From the NCBI GenBank assembly GCA_964640175.1, contig CAZXFW010000006.1, positions 62,001 through 126,000 of the forward strand: a DNA stretch of 64,000 nt, read 5' to 3'. Shown one piece after another: positions 17,062-26,398 of the stretch. Within the stretch, counting starts at the first letter, position 1. Every line of letters starts with the position of its first letter. This DNA comes from JACKDX01 sp964640175. Lineage in GTDB: Bacteria; Myxococcota_A; Polyangia; Polyangiales; GCA-016699535. The notes under the pieces were generated by a model that was not told the DNA's origin, searched no databases, and saw nothing but the letters and a program-made list of their open reading frames with translations. The position numbers were made by a program, and so were the translations under genes.

Positions 17062-18609
17062 CTAAAGGAGATCCTGAACAGGGAGCAATAGCAAGGGCAC
17101 CCCCGTAAACACCAGCATGTCGTCGTACGCGCTCGGGTGATCGGAGCTTCCGATGGGAGCCAGTGCCCCAAGCGCGGTCACAGCAAGGCCCACGCCTGCA
17201 GCAGCCCACTTCCACCAGGTGATGCCATCGTCTGAAGACGGCAGAAGCATCCAGCTTGCCGTCCACAAAAGCCCGCTGCTAAGCGCGCCTGTGGAGAGGT
17301 AAAACGCATGACTGGGATCCGGATCGGAAGACGTCTCATGGGCAATGGCGCCCGCCCACGCCAAGCCATACAGCACCACAGCCACAGCACCCACGCTCCA
17401 GGGCACGATGATGTCCGTGCTTGAGGCGGAGCTTTTCGTATCAAACGCGGCATGGGGTTTATACTCGGCGCTGCCCAAGCCAGCATGTGCACGCCACGGA
17501 GGCATGGCGTGTGGCGGCAAGACGGTGAAATCCAACGACCTCCCTAAAAGGAGCGCGTTCAGCGCTTGGTCCAACACCTCACTCTCAAACCCTGCCTGCA
17601 CGCCGTTCCATGAAAGCCTCACCGATGCCAATACGGTTTTTTTGGCGACGACAAGGCGATCGATTCGCACCTGTTGCGCTCCAATCGGCGTCAGCAGAAA
17701 CACTTCCGGAGCGTTGAGCGCCCGGGCAAGCCGCAGTGCATGCGAGAGGCGGTGCATGGCGTGATCGCGCGGCGTCAGATACATAAGCCCCAAGGTGGGC
17801 TGCGTCTGCAGCGCTTCTTCAAAGCCCACATCAATGTGAAGCCGCGTGGGCGTGTTGGACAATGACACCGTGTACACACGGCTTAGTTCGCCTGCTCGGC
17901 AGTCCACCTGCACATCGTAGAGCCCGGGCGCAAAGTTGGTTTTTTTAAAAGGCGCAAACCCAAGTGCTCTTCCGTTGACAAACACCGCACAGCCATCAGG
18001 CACGCTGCTGACACGAAGCGAGGCGCCTTCCTTCAAAAGAGTGCGGTCCACCGCGGCCATCACGTCTTGAACTTCGGGCGGATGCATGGTCAGGCTAAGC
18101 TTCATGTCGGGAACCAACCGACGACATTCCAGCGCCGCTCCTTTGGCTTGGCCCATTTGATGGCTCTCGAGGGAATCCCTTGTGCGAAACATGCAAACGT
18201 TGAATACAGTTTCTGCAATCACCGCATCACGTTGATACGCTTCGGGCTTTAAGAGCACCGGCACGAGACATTGGTCCGCTGTGCTGCGCGCTTTTTTGTA
18301 GTTGGCATGCGCAATGTGTTGCTCTGCTTTGGCCGCACAACGCTCCAACGCATTGGCTTCGGCCGCGCTAAGGTTCGCCGCCGCACGCGCGTGTTGCGTC
18401 TCGAACAAGTCCTTGGCATCACGCGGATGACGCACCGGCATCCCCAAGCGGCGTAACTCACTGCTCACGCTCTCCAACATCGCAGGCATCTCTTTTTGAA
18501 GCTGGCTTGCGTCCATGGTGGGCAGCACCACCCACGAAGGCTCCTCGGCCTGTGCGCGCATCACGCCCGCGGTCATCCACCATAGCAGCACTGCATACCC
18601 AACTCTCAC
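17062..18609 (-). CDS. PEGA-like membrane protein, first gene of the operon
   Basis: 515 residues starting with GTG at 18609 and a signal peptide (MRVGYAVLLWWMTAGVMRAQAE). A helical region has CRRLVPDMKLSLTMHPPEVQ, equivalent to CLQLVPDIVAEPRLHPDEVR in the next gene. A PEGA-like domain (about 205-260) reads ASLRVSSVPDGCAVFVNGRA then LGFAPFKKTNFAPGLYDVQV. The C-terminus has three membrane segments (WSVGAVAVVLYGLAWAGAIA, LSSGLLWTASWMLLP, WAAAGVGLAVTALGALAP). The PEGA domain should face the periplasm. It heads a five-gene operon of PEGA-like membrane proteins and cysteine-rich lipoproteins. Confidence 0.8.
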   Translation of the reverse strand: MRVGYAVLLWWMTAGVMRAQAEEPSWVVLPTMDASQLQKEMPAMLESVSSELRRLGMPVRHPRDAKDLFETQHARAAANLSAAEANALERCAAKAEQHIAHANYKKARSTADQCLVPVLLKPEAYQRDAVIAETVFNVCMFRTRDSLESHQMGQAKGAALECRRLVPDMKLSLTMHPPEVQDVMAAVDRTLLKEGASLRVSSVPDGCAVFVNGRALGFAPFKKTNFAPGLYDVQVDCRAGELSRVYTVSLSNTPTRLHIDVGFEEALQTQPTLGLMYLTPRDHAMHRLSHALRLARALNAPEVFLLTPIGAQQVRIDRLVVAKKTVLASVRLSWNGVQAGFESEVLDQALNALLLGRSLDFTVLPPHAMPPWRAHAGLGSAEYKPHAAFDTKSSASSTDIIVPWSVGAVAVVLYGLAWAGAIAHETSSDPDPSHAFYLSTGALSSGLLWTASWMLLPSSDDGITWWKWAAAGVGLAVTALGALAPIGSSDHPSAYDDMLVFTGVPLLLLPVQDLL

Positions 18610-18665
18610 AGCAGCGCGAGACTACTGGTTTTCTGCCAGGGCTGCCAGTCACATGAAGGGCATGG

Positions 18666-18989
18666 CTAGCGTACGGAATCACCCTTTTTGTATTGGTAAT
18701 GGTAAAAGGTGTTGGCGGCCTGATGGCGCATGCGAAGGCGCATCGTCTGTTGCAAGTACATCGGTTGCGTGGGGCGGGTCTCTTCTTCGTCTGTTTGTTC
18801 CGACGATGCCTTGGGATACTCAGAGATCCTTTGGTGTTCGATCTTCTGGGTAATCACAGGCTTTGTAATGCGGTCTTTTTCATTGTCATGCCACTCGCCT
18901 GATTCGGACTCCGGGCCCGACGGCCTTGTCGGACGCTCACTTGGTTTAACTTGTTCACTCGCCAAAAACACCAACCATTTTGAAAGCAA
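18666..18989 (-). CDS. Possible small hydrophilic protein (doubtful)
   Basis: A 107-residue minus-strand frame opening with TTG at 18989 and ending 57 bases upstream of the PEGA operon. The sequence is charged (VKPSERPTRPSGPESESGEW, ASSEQTDEEETRPTQP, MYLQQTMRLRMRHQAANTFY) and reads like protein, but there is no clear ribosome-binding site and I recognise no homologue. It could be the real first gene of the PEGA operon or a chance frame in a 650-bp gap. Confidence 0.35.
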   Translation of the reverse strand: MLSKWLVFLASEQVKPSERPTRPSGPESESGEWHDNEKDRITKPVITQKIEHQRISEYPKASSEQTDEEETRPTQPMYLQQTMRLRMRHQAANTFYHYQYKKGDSVR

Positions 18990-19164
18990 GGTGCTTACCC
19001 CTTTGTATGGCGTGGAACCTTTTCCACGTCCCCCTAACGCCCCTCAAATGCAACGCATGTGCCAAAGCGCTTGTCTAGGAAATCATTGAGGAAAACCGGA
19101 GCATTTGGTGTTCCGGGATGCCTAAGCGCCAGCCATGCGCCAAAAGAGCATTTCAAGCGGACCA

Positions 19165-19192
19165 GTAATCAGGGCGTAATCAGGGGACACTT
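19165..19192. repeat. Degenerate REP-like half-repeat with internal duplication
   Basis: GTAATCAGGG occurs twice in a row, followed by GGACACTT. The second part resembles the arm AATCAGGGACACCTT of the inverted repeat at 19962-20033. The remainder of the stretch 18990-19259 holds no recognisable gene. A possible promoter for the downstream pair is TTGCTG, 17 bases, TATTAG, ending shortly before the ATG at 19260. Confidence 0.4.
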
Positions 19193-19259
19193 GGCGCGCG
19201 TTGTTTGGATAGGAGATAGTTTCATTGCTGGAAAGCCGAATTTATGGTATTAGAAAAGT

Positions 19260-19508
19260 ATGAAATCAAATGCAAAGTCGAGCATTACCTTGCCTGCCGA
19301 GGAACTGAAAACCGTTGAAGGTCTACGAAAGAAGCTGAAATTAAGGACCAAAGTCGAGGTCGTACGGCGTGGCTTACGACTTTTAAGGCAGATGACTGAG
19401 CGAGAAGAGCTTCGTCAAGCGTACCGAGAGGCATCGTTGGCTGTACGCAAATCGATGGCACAAGAACTGCAAGAGCTGGATCATCTTGCTGGAGAAACTA
19501 TGGAATGA
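19260..19508 (+). CDS. Ribbon-helix-helix antitoxin of the MazF-type pair
   Basis: 82 residues starting MKSNAKSSITLPAEELKTVE followed by GLRKKLKLRTKVEVVRRGLR. An N-terminal strand then two basic helices fit an RHH-type DNA-binding antitoxin; the acidic, helical C-terminal part (ELRQAYREASLAVRKSMAQE) would bind and block the toxin and lets the pair repress its own promoter. It overlaps the toxin gene by ATGA at 19505-19508, so the two are translated together. No transposon lies at the edges, though REP-like sequences flank the pair. Confidence 0.8.
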   Translation: MKSNAKSSITLPAEELKTVEGLRKKLKLRTKVEVVRRGLRLLRQMTEREELRQAYREASLAVRKSMAQELQELDHLAGETME

Positions 19509-19846
19509 AAATCCAGCATGGTTTCCTATGCATTGCAGATCTTAGACCTAAGAAAGGCACCGAAGCGGGAAAACTTAGACCCGTGTTGATCATGCAAACA
19601 GATTTACTCAATGCGACGCACCATCCCTCTACGTGGGTGCTGCCCTGTACCACGCGTCTGACAGGAGAAAGCATTCTGCGAGTTGTGCTACCCAAGGGTA
19701 TGGCTGGTAATGATCACGAATGCGAGGTTATGATCGATCAAAGCCGCGCGATCGATAATCGCAGATTTGTAAAAGCCCTAAAAAGGGTACCTCTACCCGT
19801 ATTGTCAGAAATTAAGGAAAAGCTTCGTTTACTGGGCGAGTTATGA
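19505..19846 (+). CDS. MazF/PemK-type toxin (endoribonuclease)
   Basis: 113 residues with the family core: ADLRPKKGTEAGKLRPVLIM near residue 10, in which the K.RPVLI strand carries a conserved Arg, then STWVLPCTTRL, LPKGMAGNDHECEVMIDQSR and IDNRRFVKALKRVPLPVL. MazF/PemK toxins are sequence-specific mRNA interferases that inhibit growth when the unstable antitoxin is lost. All expected motifs are present and the length is normal, so the toxin is probably functional. The gene ends 115 bases before the REP-like inverted repeat, which is also convergent with carB. Confidence 0.9.
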   Translation: MKIQHGFLCIADLRPKKGTEAGKLRPVLIMQTDLLNATHHPSTWVLPCTTRLTGESILRVVLPKGMAGNDHECEVMIDQSRAIDNRRFVKALKRVPLPVLSEIKEKLRLLGEL

Positions 19847-19961
19847 TAACAGCGAGCGTTCAAGCACCTCGGCTACATCCAGGTTTTTAACGATGTCCTA
19901 CGCATAGGGATTGCGTGTGAACAAAGAGCGTGGAGTGCAGGTGGTGTTGAAAGAGGCACTG

Positions 19962-20033
19962 AATCAGGGACACCTTACTTAATTCCAAACACATTAAACT
20001 CACCCCTCAGAAATAAGTAAGGTGTCGCTGATT
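19962..20033. repeat. REP-like inverted repeat between mazF-type toxin and carB
   Basis: Two 24-bp arms (19962-19985, AATCAGGGACACCTTACTTA and on; 20010-20033, GAAATAAGTAAGGTGTCGCT and on) are reverse complements with two mismatches and a 24-base loop. The right arm contains the stop codon of carB. The sequence resembles the small palindromes that travel with REP-associated transposases, and partial copies occur at 8024-8049 and 19165-19192. No transposase is nearby. The stem could terminate transcription from both convergent genes. Confidence 0.75.
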
Positions 20034-23000
20034 AGGCGGTGTATTCTTGGAGTGACTTGACCTGCCGATGGCTGATGTTGGCTTCGATGGCATCGACGAC
20101 TGCATGAGCAGCGGCAATGGTGGTAAAATAAGGCACCCCGGAAAGCACTGTCTGCCGACGAAGGCTGTAGCTGTCGCGGATGGCTTGGGCGTCCGACGTC
20201 GTATTGATCACCATGTGAATTTGGCCTTCGCGAATCAGATCCACAATGTTTGGACGCTCGGCATCGGTGACTTTGTACACACGCTCGGAAGGAACACCGT
20301 GGGCGGCCAGCACACCGGCGGTACCTTGCGTCGCCACCACGCGGAATCCACATTGCGCAAGCCGTTTCCCCAACTGCACCGCCTGTGCTTTGTCTTCATC
20401 CCTGACGCTGATAAACGCGGTGCCTTTGTCGGGCAAGCGCATCCCCGCGCTCAGCATGGCTTTGGAAAACGCGGCTGCAAAACTGTCGGCGATGCCCATT
20501 GCTTCGCCTGTGGAGCGCATTTCCGGCCCCAAGATGGTGTCGACGCCTGCAAACTTCACAAACGGAAACACCGATTCTTTCACCCCGACATGTTTGGGCA
20601 CCACTTCTTTGGTAAAACCAAGCTCTTTGAGCGTTTTGCCTGCCATCAGCTTGGCAGCCAACTTGGCCAAAGGCACTCCAATCACTTTGCTGACAAAAGG
20701 CACCGTACGGGAAGCGCGAGGGTTCACTTCAATCACGTATACCTGCTGCTGATGCACGGCATATTGGACGTTCATTAAGCCCACCACGCCAAGCTCCAGC
20801 GCCAGGGCGTGAGTAGCATCGCGTATCTGTTGAAGAACATCGGCATCCAAACTGTGCGCCGGAAGGACACTGGTGGAATCGCCCGAATGAATGCCGGCCT
20901 CTTCCACGTGTTGCATGATGCCGCCAATCACCGCATCACGGCCATCCGACAAACAATCCACATCCACCTCCACGGCATCTTTAAGGAAGCGGTCCAGTAA
21001 AATCGTCCCGGCTGAATCGGCATCAAGCGCTTCGACGGCGATGGAAATGTAGTGAGCAAGGTCGGTGCGTGAATGCACAATCTGCATCGCTCTTCCACCC
21101 AGCACGTAACTTGGTCGAACCAACAAGGGATAGCCAATGTGCTCTGCCACTTCAAACGCTTGCTCAAGACTGCGCGCAATGCCTCCAGGCGGCCGCTTCA
21201 ACTCAAGCTTTTGCAGCAATGCATCAAAGCGTTCGCGATCTTCAGCGCGGTCGATGGCATCCGCGCTTGTGCCGATGATGCGCACGCCTGCTTTTTCAAG
21301 AGGCACAGCAAGCTTCAGCGGCGTCTGTCCGCCAAACTGCACAATCACGCCATTGGGCTTTTCAACTTCGACAATCGCCATGACGTCTTCGAAGGTTAAT
21401 GGCTCAAAATACAAACGGTCAGAGATGTCGTAGTCCGTCGACACGGTCTCCGGATTGCAGTTAACCATGATGGTTTCATGCCCAAGCTCACGCAGCGCAA
21501 ATGCCGCATGCACACAGCAATAGTCAAACTCAATGCCCTGGCCAATGCGATTGGGACCGCCGCCTAAAATCATGATCTTATGCTTGGCGGTGGGCGCAAC
21601 TTCGGAAGCTGCGGCATAACTTGAATACATGTACGGCGTAAGCGCAGGAAACTCTGCCGCACAACTGTCCACGCGCGCAAAGCCCGGGCGCAGGTTGGCG
21701 TGGTGGCGACGCTCGCGAATCGCCGAAGGCGTCGTGTTTTTTAATGCAGCAATCCGCGTATCCGAAAATCCAAGCTGTTTGGCACGAGCAAGCCCCGCTT
21801 CGCTGTCGTCGTGACGAATCGTGGCCTCTTCCTCTACCAAGTCGTTGAGTTGTGTCAGAAACCACGGGTCAATCGACGTGGCCGCATGCACCTCTTCGAC
21901 GCTCAGCCCCACACGAAACGCATCGGCAATGTGCCAGAGCCGATCGGGCAAGGGTGTGCGAATCACCTCACGCAGCGCTTCTCGGAGTTCTTCTGGCGTG
22001 GCAGAAGGCGCGGCCTCTGAAGGCGCCATCGCCTGGGGCATGCTCGTCTGCGGATCGTGCGACAGCGTATGGAGCGTCTTTGCAAGCCAGCGATAGTCGA
22101 CCTTGCCTACCAAGGTGTTCAGCCCATCGCGGCCAATTTCCAACGAACGCGTCGCCTTATTAAGTGCTTCTTTAAATGTGCGCCCGATGGCCATCGCTTC
22201 GCCGACGGATTTCATTTGAGTGGTCAGCCGGTTGTCTGAGCCGGGAAACTTCTCAAAGGCAAAACGGGGCACTTTACACACGATGTAATCGATGCTGGGC
22301 TCAAAGGCCGCACTGGTTTGCGTAATGTCGTTGCGCAACTCATCCAGACGGTAGCCCACGGCAAGCTTGGCCGCGATTTTGGCAATGGGATAGCCCGTGG
22401 CTTTGGACGCCAGCGCACTGGAACGCGAGACACGGGGGTTCATCTCGACAACCACAAAACTCCCGTCTTTAGGATTCACCGCAAACTGGATGTTCGAGCC
22501 TCCGGTATCGACGCCGATTTCCGTGATGATCGCTCGGGCAGCATCACGCAGCCGTTGATACTCCCGATCGGTCAATGTCATCGCCGGCGCCACCGTGATG
22601 GAATCCCCGGTATGAACGCCCATGGGATCGAAGTTTTCGATGGTGCAGATCACCGCAAAGTTGTTTGCACAATCACGAATGACCTCAAGCTCAAACTCTT
22701 TCCAACCAAGGACGCTTTGCTCGATGAGACACTCGTGGGTGGGGCTTTGCTGAAACGCCCACTGAATGGCACGCTCGAACTCGTCGGGGTTATACGCAAT
22801 GCCGCCCCCTGAACCGCCTAACGTAAAGGACGGCCTTAGGATCACCGGAAACCCAATGGCCTCGACCGCCGCCTTGGCTTGGTCCAAGGTGCGCGCCAAA
22901 TACGCCTTGGGGCAGCTTAGGCCGATGCGTTCCATGGCCTCTTTGAATTTTTCCCGATCTTCGGCTTTCAGAATGGCGTCCAGGTTGGCGCCAAGCAATG

Positions 23001-23340
23001 TCACGTTATAACGGTCTAGCACGCCAGATTTGGCAAGATTTATGGCCAAATTCAGACCAGTTTGTCCACCCAGCGTGGGTAACAGCGCATCCGGGCGTTC
23101 GCGCTCAATAATCGCCTCCAGCACCTCGGGCACCAAAGGCTCCACATAGGTTCGATCCGCAAACTCCGGGTCGGTCATGACGGTGGCCGGGTTGGAGTTG
23201 ACCAGCACTACTTCGTAACCTTCTTGTTTTAGAGCCTTTGCGCCTTGGGTTCCGGAGTAATCGAATTCACATGCCTGGCCAATGACGATGGGGCCTGAGC
23301 CCACAAGCAGGATGCGATGAATATCAGTGCGCCGCGGCAT
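20032..23340 (-). CDS. carB: Carbamoyl-phosphate synthase large subunit
   Basis: 1102 residues from the ATG at 23340 ([20 protein letters not shown]), chosen because the frame upstream to 23514 overlaps tsaE and reads as non-coding; other CarB proteins start the same way. It makes carbamoyl phosphate from bicarbonate, glutamine-derived ammonia and two ATP, feeding arginine and pyrimidine synthesis. Two homologous ATP-grasp halves are seen: the first with [20 protein letters not shown] and [16 protein letters not shown], the second with [35 protein letters not shown] and [17 protein letters not shown]-terminal allosteric (MGS-like) domain ends it. The length is slightly above the usual 1073. 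The small subunit carA is not in this window. tsaE lies 13 bp upstream. Confidence 0.95.
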   Translation of the reverse strand: MPRRTDIHRILLVGSGPIVIGQACEFDYSGTQGAKALKQEGYEVVLVNSNPATVMTDPEFADRTYVEPLVPEVLEAIIERERPDALLPTLGGQTGLNLAINLAKSGVLDRYNVTLLGANLDAILKAEDREKFKEAMERIGLSCPKAYLARTLDQAKAAVEAIGFPVILRPSFTLGGSGGGIAYNPDEFERAIQWAFQQSPTHECLIEQSVLGWKEFELEVIRDCANNFAVICTIENFDPMGVHTGDSITVAPAMTLTDREYQRLRDAARAIITEIGVDTGGSNIQFAVNPKDGSFVVVEMNPRVSRSSALASKATGYPIAKIAAKLAVGYRLDELRNDITQTSAAFEPSIDYIVCKVPRFAFEKFPGSDNRLTTQMKSVGEAMAIGRTFKEALNKATRSLEIGRDGLNTLVGKVDYRWLAKTLHTLSHDPQTSMPQAMAPSEAAPSATPEELREALREVIRTPLPDRLWHIADAFRVGLSVEEVHAATSIDPWFLTQLNDLVEEEATIRHDDSEAGLARAKQLGFSDTRIAALKNTTPSAIRERRHHANLRPGFARVDSCAAEFPALTPYMYSSYAAASEVAPTAKHKIMILGGGPNRIGQGIEFDYCCVHAAFALRELGHETIMVNCNPETVSTDYDISDRLYFEPLTFEDVMAIVEVEKPNGVIVQFGGQTPLKLAVPLEKAGVRIIGTSADAIDRAEDRERFDALLQKLELKRPPGGIARSLEQAFEVAEHIGYPLLVRPSYVLGGRAMQIVHSRTDLAHYISIAVEALDADSAGTILLDRFLKDAVEVDVDCLSDGRDAVIGGIMQHVEEAGIHSGDSTSVLPAHSLDADVLQQIRDATHALALELGVVGLMNVQYAVHQQQVYVIEVNPRASRTVPFVSKVIGVPLAKLAAKLMAGKTLKELGFTKEVVPKHVGVKESVFPFVKFAGVDTILGPEMRSTGEAMGIADSFAAAFSKAMLSAGMRLPDKGTAFISVRDEDKAQAVQLGKRLAQCGFRVVATQGTAGVLAAHGVPSERVYKVTDAERPNIVDLIREGQIHMVINTTSDAQAIRDSYSLRRQTVLSGVPYFTTIAAAHAVVDAIEANISHRQVKSLQEYTA

Positions 23341-23353
23341 TGGGGCGGCCTTA

Positions 23354-23839
23354 TCAGACGCGCTGGCCGGCTGCAAGATGGGCCAGCGTCTTAGCGCGAT
23401 CTCCTTGGTAGGAAAACCGCACCGTGCGTGCCGTATCCTCGAGAAATTCAAAGGCCATCCCAAGCCATGGCCCTCGAAGCCACGGCACAATCCGGCTTCC
23501 CCATTCGACGACAATCACGGCCTCTTGCTCAAACGCGTCCTCTAAGCCCAATGAAAAGAGTTCTTCGGGCTGCTCTAGGCGGTAGGTGTCTGCGTGGTAG
23601 ATTGGCAACCTCCCCGTATAGTGGTGCATCAACGTGAACGTCGGACTGGTCACAGAAACATGCTCGGGCACACCCAGCGCGTGGATTAAAGCTGACGCGA
23701 AGTATGTTTTGCCAGCGCCGAGCTCACCATCGAGCAAAAGCACATCGCCGGCTTCCAGATGTGAAGCCAAGCGTTTTGCCAAGGCTTGTGTCTCTTGCGG
23801 GGTGGCTACCACGACATTCGTGCTTGTTTGCATGCTCAT
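23354..23839 (-). CDS. tsaE: tRNA threonylcarbamoyladenosine biosynthesis ATPase TsaE
   Basis: 161 residues. TsaE works with TsaD and TsaB to build t6A at position 37 of ANN-decoding tRNAs and is usually essential. The Walker A motif [14 protein letters not shown], the ribose/threonine strand [12 protein letters not shown] with YHADTYRL, and an E-W pair ([10 protein letters not shown]) are all present. The start (ATG at 23839) lies within the divergent peptidase gene, whose start is 23832, so the two genes overlap at their 5' ends. carB follows 13 bp downstream on the same strand, so the two may be co-transcribed. Confidence 0.92.
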   Translation of the reverse strand: MSMQTSTNVVVATPQETQALAKRLASHLEAGDVLLLDGELGAGKTYFASALIHALGVPEHVSVTSPTFTLMHHYTGRLPIYHADTYRLEQPEELFSLGLEDAFEQEAVIVVEWGSRIVPWLRGPWLGMAFEFLEDTARTVRFSYQGDRAKTLAHLAAGQRV

Positions 23840-25637
23840 TCACCTGCCCTGTAAAAGCGCTTTGGCCGATGATCGTCCAACCACCGGGATTCGTTACACC
23901 ATCGAAGCTACGCTCGACCCTACCAAACATGCCATCGAGGGCAAGGAGCGTATTGACTGGGTCAATCGCAGCCACCTGCCTGTCAAGGAGCTTTTCTTTC
24001 ATCTGTACCTGAATGCATTCCGAAATCCACACACCGTGTTTATGACGGAAAGCCACGGCGTGATGCGTGATCAGATGGCACAAGGACAAGGACGCATCGA
24101 CGTGCTTTCGATGCGCACCTCTGAAGGGAAAGACTTGCTGCCTCTGGCACAGAGGGAGCTTATTCCCAACGACCGCACCCAGATGCGTGTGCCTTTGCCC
24201 ACGCCTATTGCGCCTCAAGGCACGATCACTCTTGAGGTGCGCTTTAGAGCAACTCTTCCACCCGTGTTTGCACGCAGCGGCTATGCCAACGACTTTTACA
24301 TGGTGGCACAATGGTATCCCAAACTGGCCAAACACCGCTCCGACGGCACGTGGGCCACATTCCCTTACCACGGCATGGGAGAGTTTTTTGCAGACTTCGC
24401 CGACCATGAGCTTCGTGTGCGTACTCCTTCCGCTTATGTGATTGCAGGCACGGGCAATGAAACCCATCGCCGTACGTTAGGGCCGTTACACGAAGTCACT
24501 TTCAAAGCCTCGCGTGTGCATGACGTGGCATGGGCAGCCTATCCTCATTTCAAGCAGTACGTGGCGCACGTGGGAACTACGCAACTGCGAATATTCGCAC
24601 CGGTTGGCTACGACATGGCCGTCCAAACGCAGCTTGCCTTACTCCAAGAAGGGTTGCGTTATTATGGCGCACGCTATGGAGCGTATCCCTATGACACGTT
24701 GAGCGTCGTCATTCCACCACGCGGCGCAGAGGGTGCCGGGGCGATGGAATACCCTACTTTGATTGTCACGTCAGGTCCGTGGTTTCCTCTTCAGGGGTGG
24801 AACGCCTTAGGCCCCCCTGGAATTGTGGCGCATGAACTTGCGCACCAATGGTTTTATGGGTTGGTGGCCAGCGATGAAGTGCGTTGGCCCATGTTGGATG
24901 AGGGCCTTTCAGAATGGGCTGCCTTGGACCTCTTGGGACACTACTACGGCAGCCGGCAATCGGCCCTTGGCTGGCCACTGCCTTCAGCGAATGCATTTGA
25001 CATGCTTTATCCCTATTTAACGCATGAAATCGCCTCAGACTTGCCAGCATCCCAGTACACAGAATCCGAGTACGGCACTGCTGTGTATGTCAAACCTGCT
25101 GCCATACTCGAAACAGTCAAGCGTGTGTGGGGTGGAGTAAAACTACGAAAAGCCCTTGGCGATTACGCACGAACGCAACGCTTCGAGCACCCTACCCCTG
25201 CCGAGCTCTATGCGTCTTTTGACGCTCACTATTGGCCAGGGTTTTCGCGCACCATCCTGCAACCTCTCGTATCCAGCGCTAAAGCACTCGATTACGAAGT
25301 TCGTGATGTTCGCGCTTTGAAACACCATGGTCAGTGGACCACCACCATTCACATTCGCAAGCATGGCCCTGGACAGATTCCGGTGTGGATTGTGTTGCGT
25401 CACAACGAAGACACGGTGGCCAAGCTACGTTGGGAAAGCAAAGAATCGGCGTTGACGATTCAACATAGTGGGCCTCGCGCTATCACCTCGGTGCACATCG
25501 ATCCGTTTCGACAGGTGGTGTTGGATACGCATCCTCAAAACAATCACTGGCCAAAAGTGTCAGACACCCGTGAACGGCGTTGGATGCCTTGGCTGCTCAT
25601 GGCTGCACAAGCGTGCCTTAGCATGGTGGGCCTATGA
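23832..25637 (+). CDS. M1-family zinc aminopeptidase-like protein
   Basis: About 601 residues from the ATG at 23832 (the frame extends upstream through tsaE, so a GTG at 23820 is the only other reasonable start). A signal-like N-terminus ([12 protein letters not shown]) is followed by an M1-type beta-domain, the exopeptidase-like motif GAMEYPTLIV near residue 305, and the zinc motif HELAHQWFYG at about 334 with the third ligand Glu in DEGLSEWAALD about 23 residues on. The family cleaves N-terminal residues from peptides. The GAMEY replaces the usual GAMEN. A hydrophobic C-terminus (MPWLLMAAQACLSMVGL) may anchor it. ATGA overlap with the next gene. Start overlaps divergent tsaE. Confidence 0.85.
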   Translation: MLIHLPCKSALADDRPTTGIRYTIEATLDPTKHAIEGKERIDWVNRSHLPVKELFFHLYLNAFRNPHTVFMTESHGVMRDQMAQGQGRIDVLSMRTSEGKDLLPLAQRELIPNDRTQMRVPLPTPIAPQGTITLEVRFRATLPPVFARSGYANDFYMVAQWYPKLAKHRSDGTWATFPYHGMGEFFADFADHELRVRTPSAYVIAGTGNETHRRTLGPLHEVTFKASRVHDVAWAAYPHFKQYVAHVGTTQLRIFAPVGYDMAVQTQLALLQEGLRYYGARYGAYPYDTLSVVIPPRGAEGAGAMEYPTLIVTSGPWFPLQGWNALGPPGIVAHELAHQWFYGLVASDEVRWPMLDEGLSEWAALDLLGHYYGSRQSALGWPLPSANAFDMLYPYLTHEIASDLPASQYTESEYGTAVYVKPAAILETVKRVWGGVKLRKALGDYARTQRFEHPTPAELYASFDAHYWPGFSRTILQPLVSSAKALDYEVRDVRALKHHGQWTTTIHIRKHGPGQIPVWIVLRHNEDTVAKLRWESKESALTIQHSGPRAITSVHIDPFRQVVLDTHPQNNHWPKVSDTRERRWMPWLLMAAQACLSMVGL

Positions 25638-26398
25638 CATCGATTTCGCGCACGGTCCCACCTCGCCCAACGCACATGCTTTGGTTCACAGCGATACATT
25701 ATGCGATTCGTATCAGCCTTGGCCTATGGCTGCTCTGGCCGATCTTTTTACGCCTTAGTCATCATACAGACGCCATGCAGACGTTTACGCTGCTATCCCA
25801 ACACGACACCACTTGGCGCATCACCAGCCTTGCCATGCTTGGTTTTTTTCTTGGACCTTGGATCCGCCTCGCCTTGGGACATGCCTTACACTTCCATGAG
25901 TCCTTCATAGAAAGTTTACGTACGTGCGCATTACGGTATCCCAGCGCGCTCGGCCTGCAAGCGTGCGCACTCGTGGGACACGTCGGCATGGGTGCGCTTG
26001 GACTTGGATTGGGCTGGATTGTGCATCGCATGACGTACGAGCTGGCCGATCCCCGGATTCACGACATTAGCCTTGGACTGATTGCTCTGATTGCGCTTTT
26101 GGGCTGCTTTTTCGTGTCGTTATGGCATGAGTCCAGTCAAGCTGCCGTCATCGTACATCAATGCCCATGGTTACGAAGCCTGCGTCTTGGCACAAGGCTG
26201 CTTATGACACAGCCCACGTATTCTCGGTTATACGCGTTGTGGTCCGCAGCCGGTTGGCTCTGCTGGGCAAGCGCGCTAAGCCTTGGCCTCTTCACGATGG
26301 CATGGCCCGTTCTTATGCTTATCGCTCAGCAGCTATGCATGCTGGGGCATAGCTTCTGCCGAATGGGCCGACTGCAAACGGCCTTAAAGAGACTCTAG
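25634..26398 (+). CDS. Integral membrane protein of unknown function
   Basis: 254 residues with about six hydrophobic segments (for example ISLGLWLLWPIFLRL, SLAMLGFFLGPWIRLALG, LVGHVGMGALGLGLGWIV, LIALIALLGCFFVSLW, WSAAGWLCWASALSLGLF). No family is recognised. The start ATG overlaps the TGA of the peptidase gene, so the two are coupled and may act together. Its stop codon and that of the convergent giant TPR gene share the same palindromic CTAG (26395-26398). Confidence 0.75.
   Translation: MTSISRTVPPRPTHMLWFTAIHYAIRISLGLWLLWPIFLRLSHHTDAMQTFTLLSQHDTTWRITSLAMLGFFLGPWIRLALGHALHFHESFIESLRTCALRYPSALGLQACALVGHVGMGALGLGLGWIVHRMTYELADPRIHDISLGLIALIALLGCFFVSLWHESSQAAVIVHQCPWLRSLRLGTRLLMTQPTYSRLYALWSAAGWLCWASALSLGLFTMAWPVLMLIAQQLCMLGHSFCRMGRLQTALKRL

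Noticed and set aside
19960..20034. CRISPR-like repeat
   Set aside because: A single inverted pair without regular spacers or cas genes.
23341..23514. N-terminal extension of carB to 23514
   Set aside because: It overlaps tsaE coding sequence, is not like CarB, and the ATG at 23340 matches known CarB starts.
23634..23831. Upstream extension of the peptidase to 23634
   Set aside because: This part is antisense to tsaE and reads as non-coding; the leader begins at 23832.
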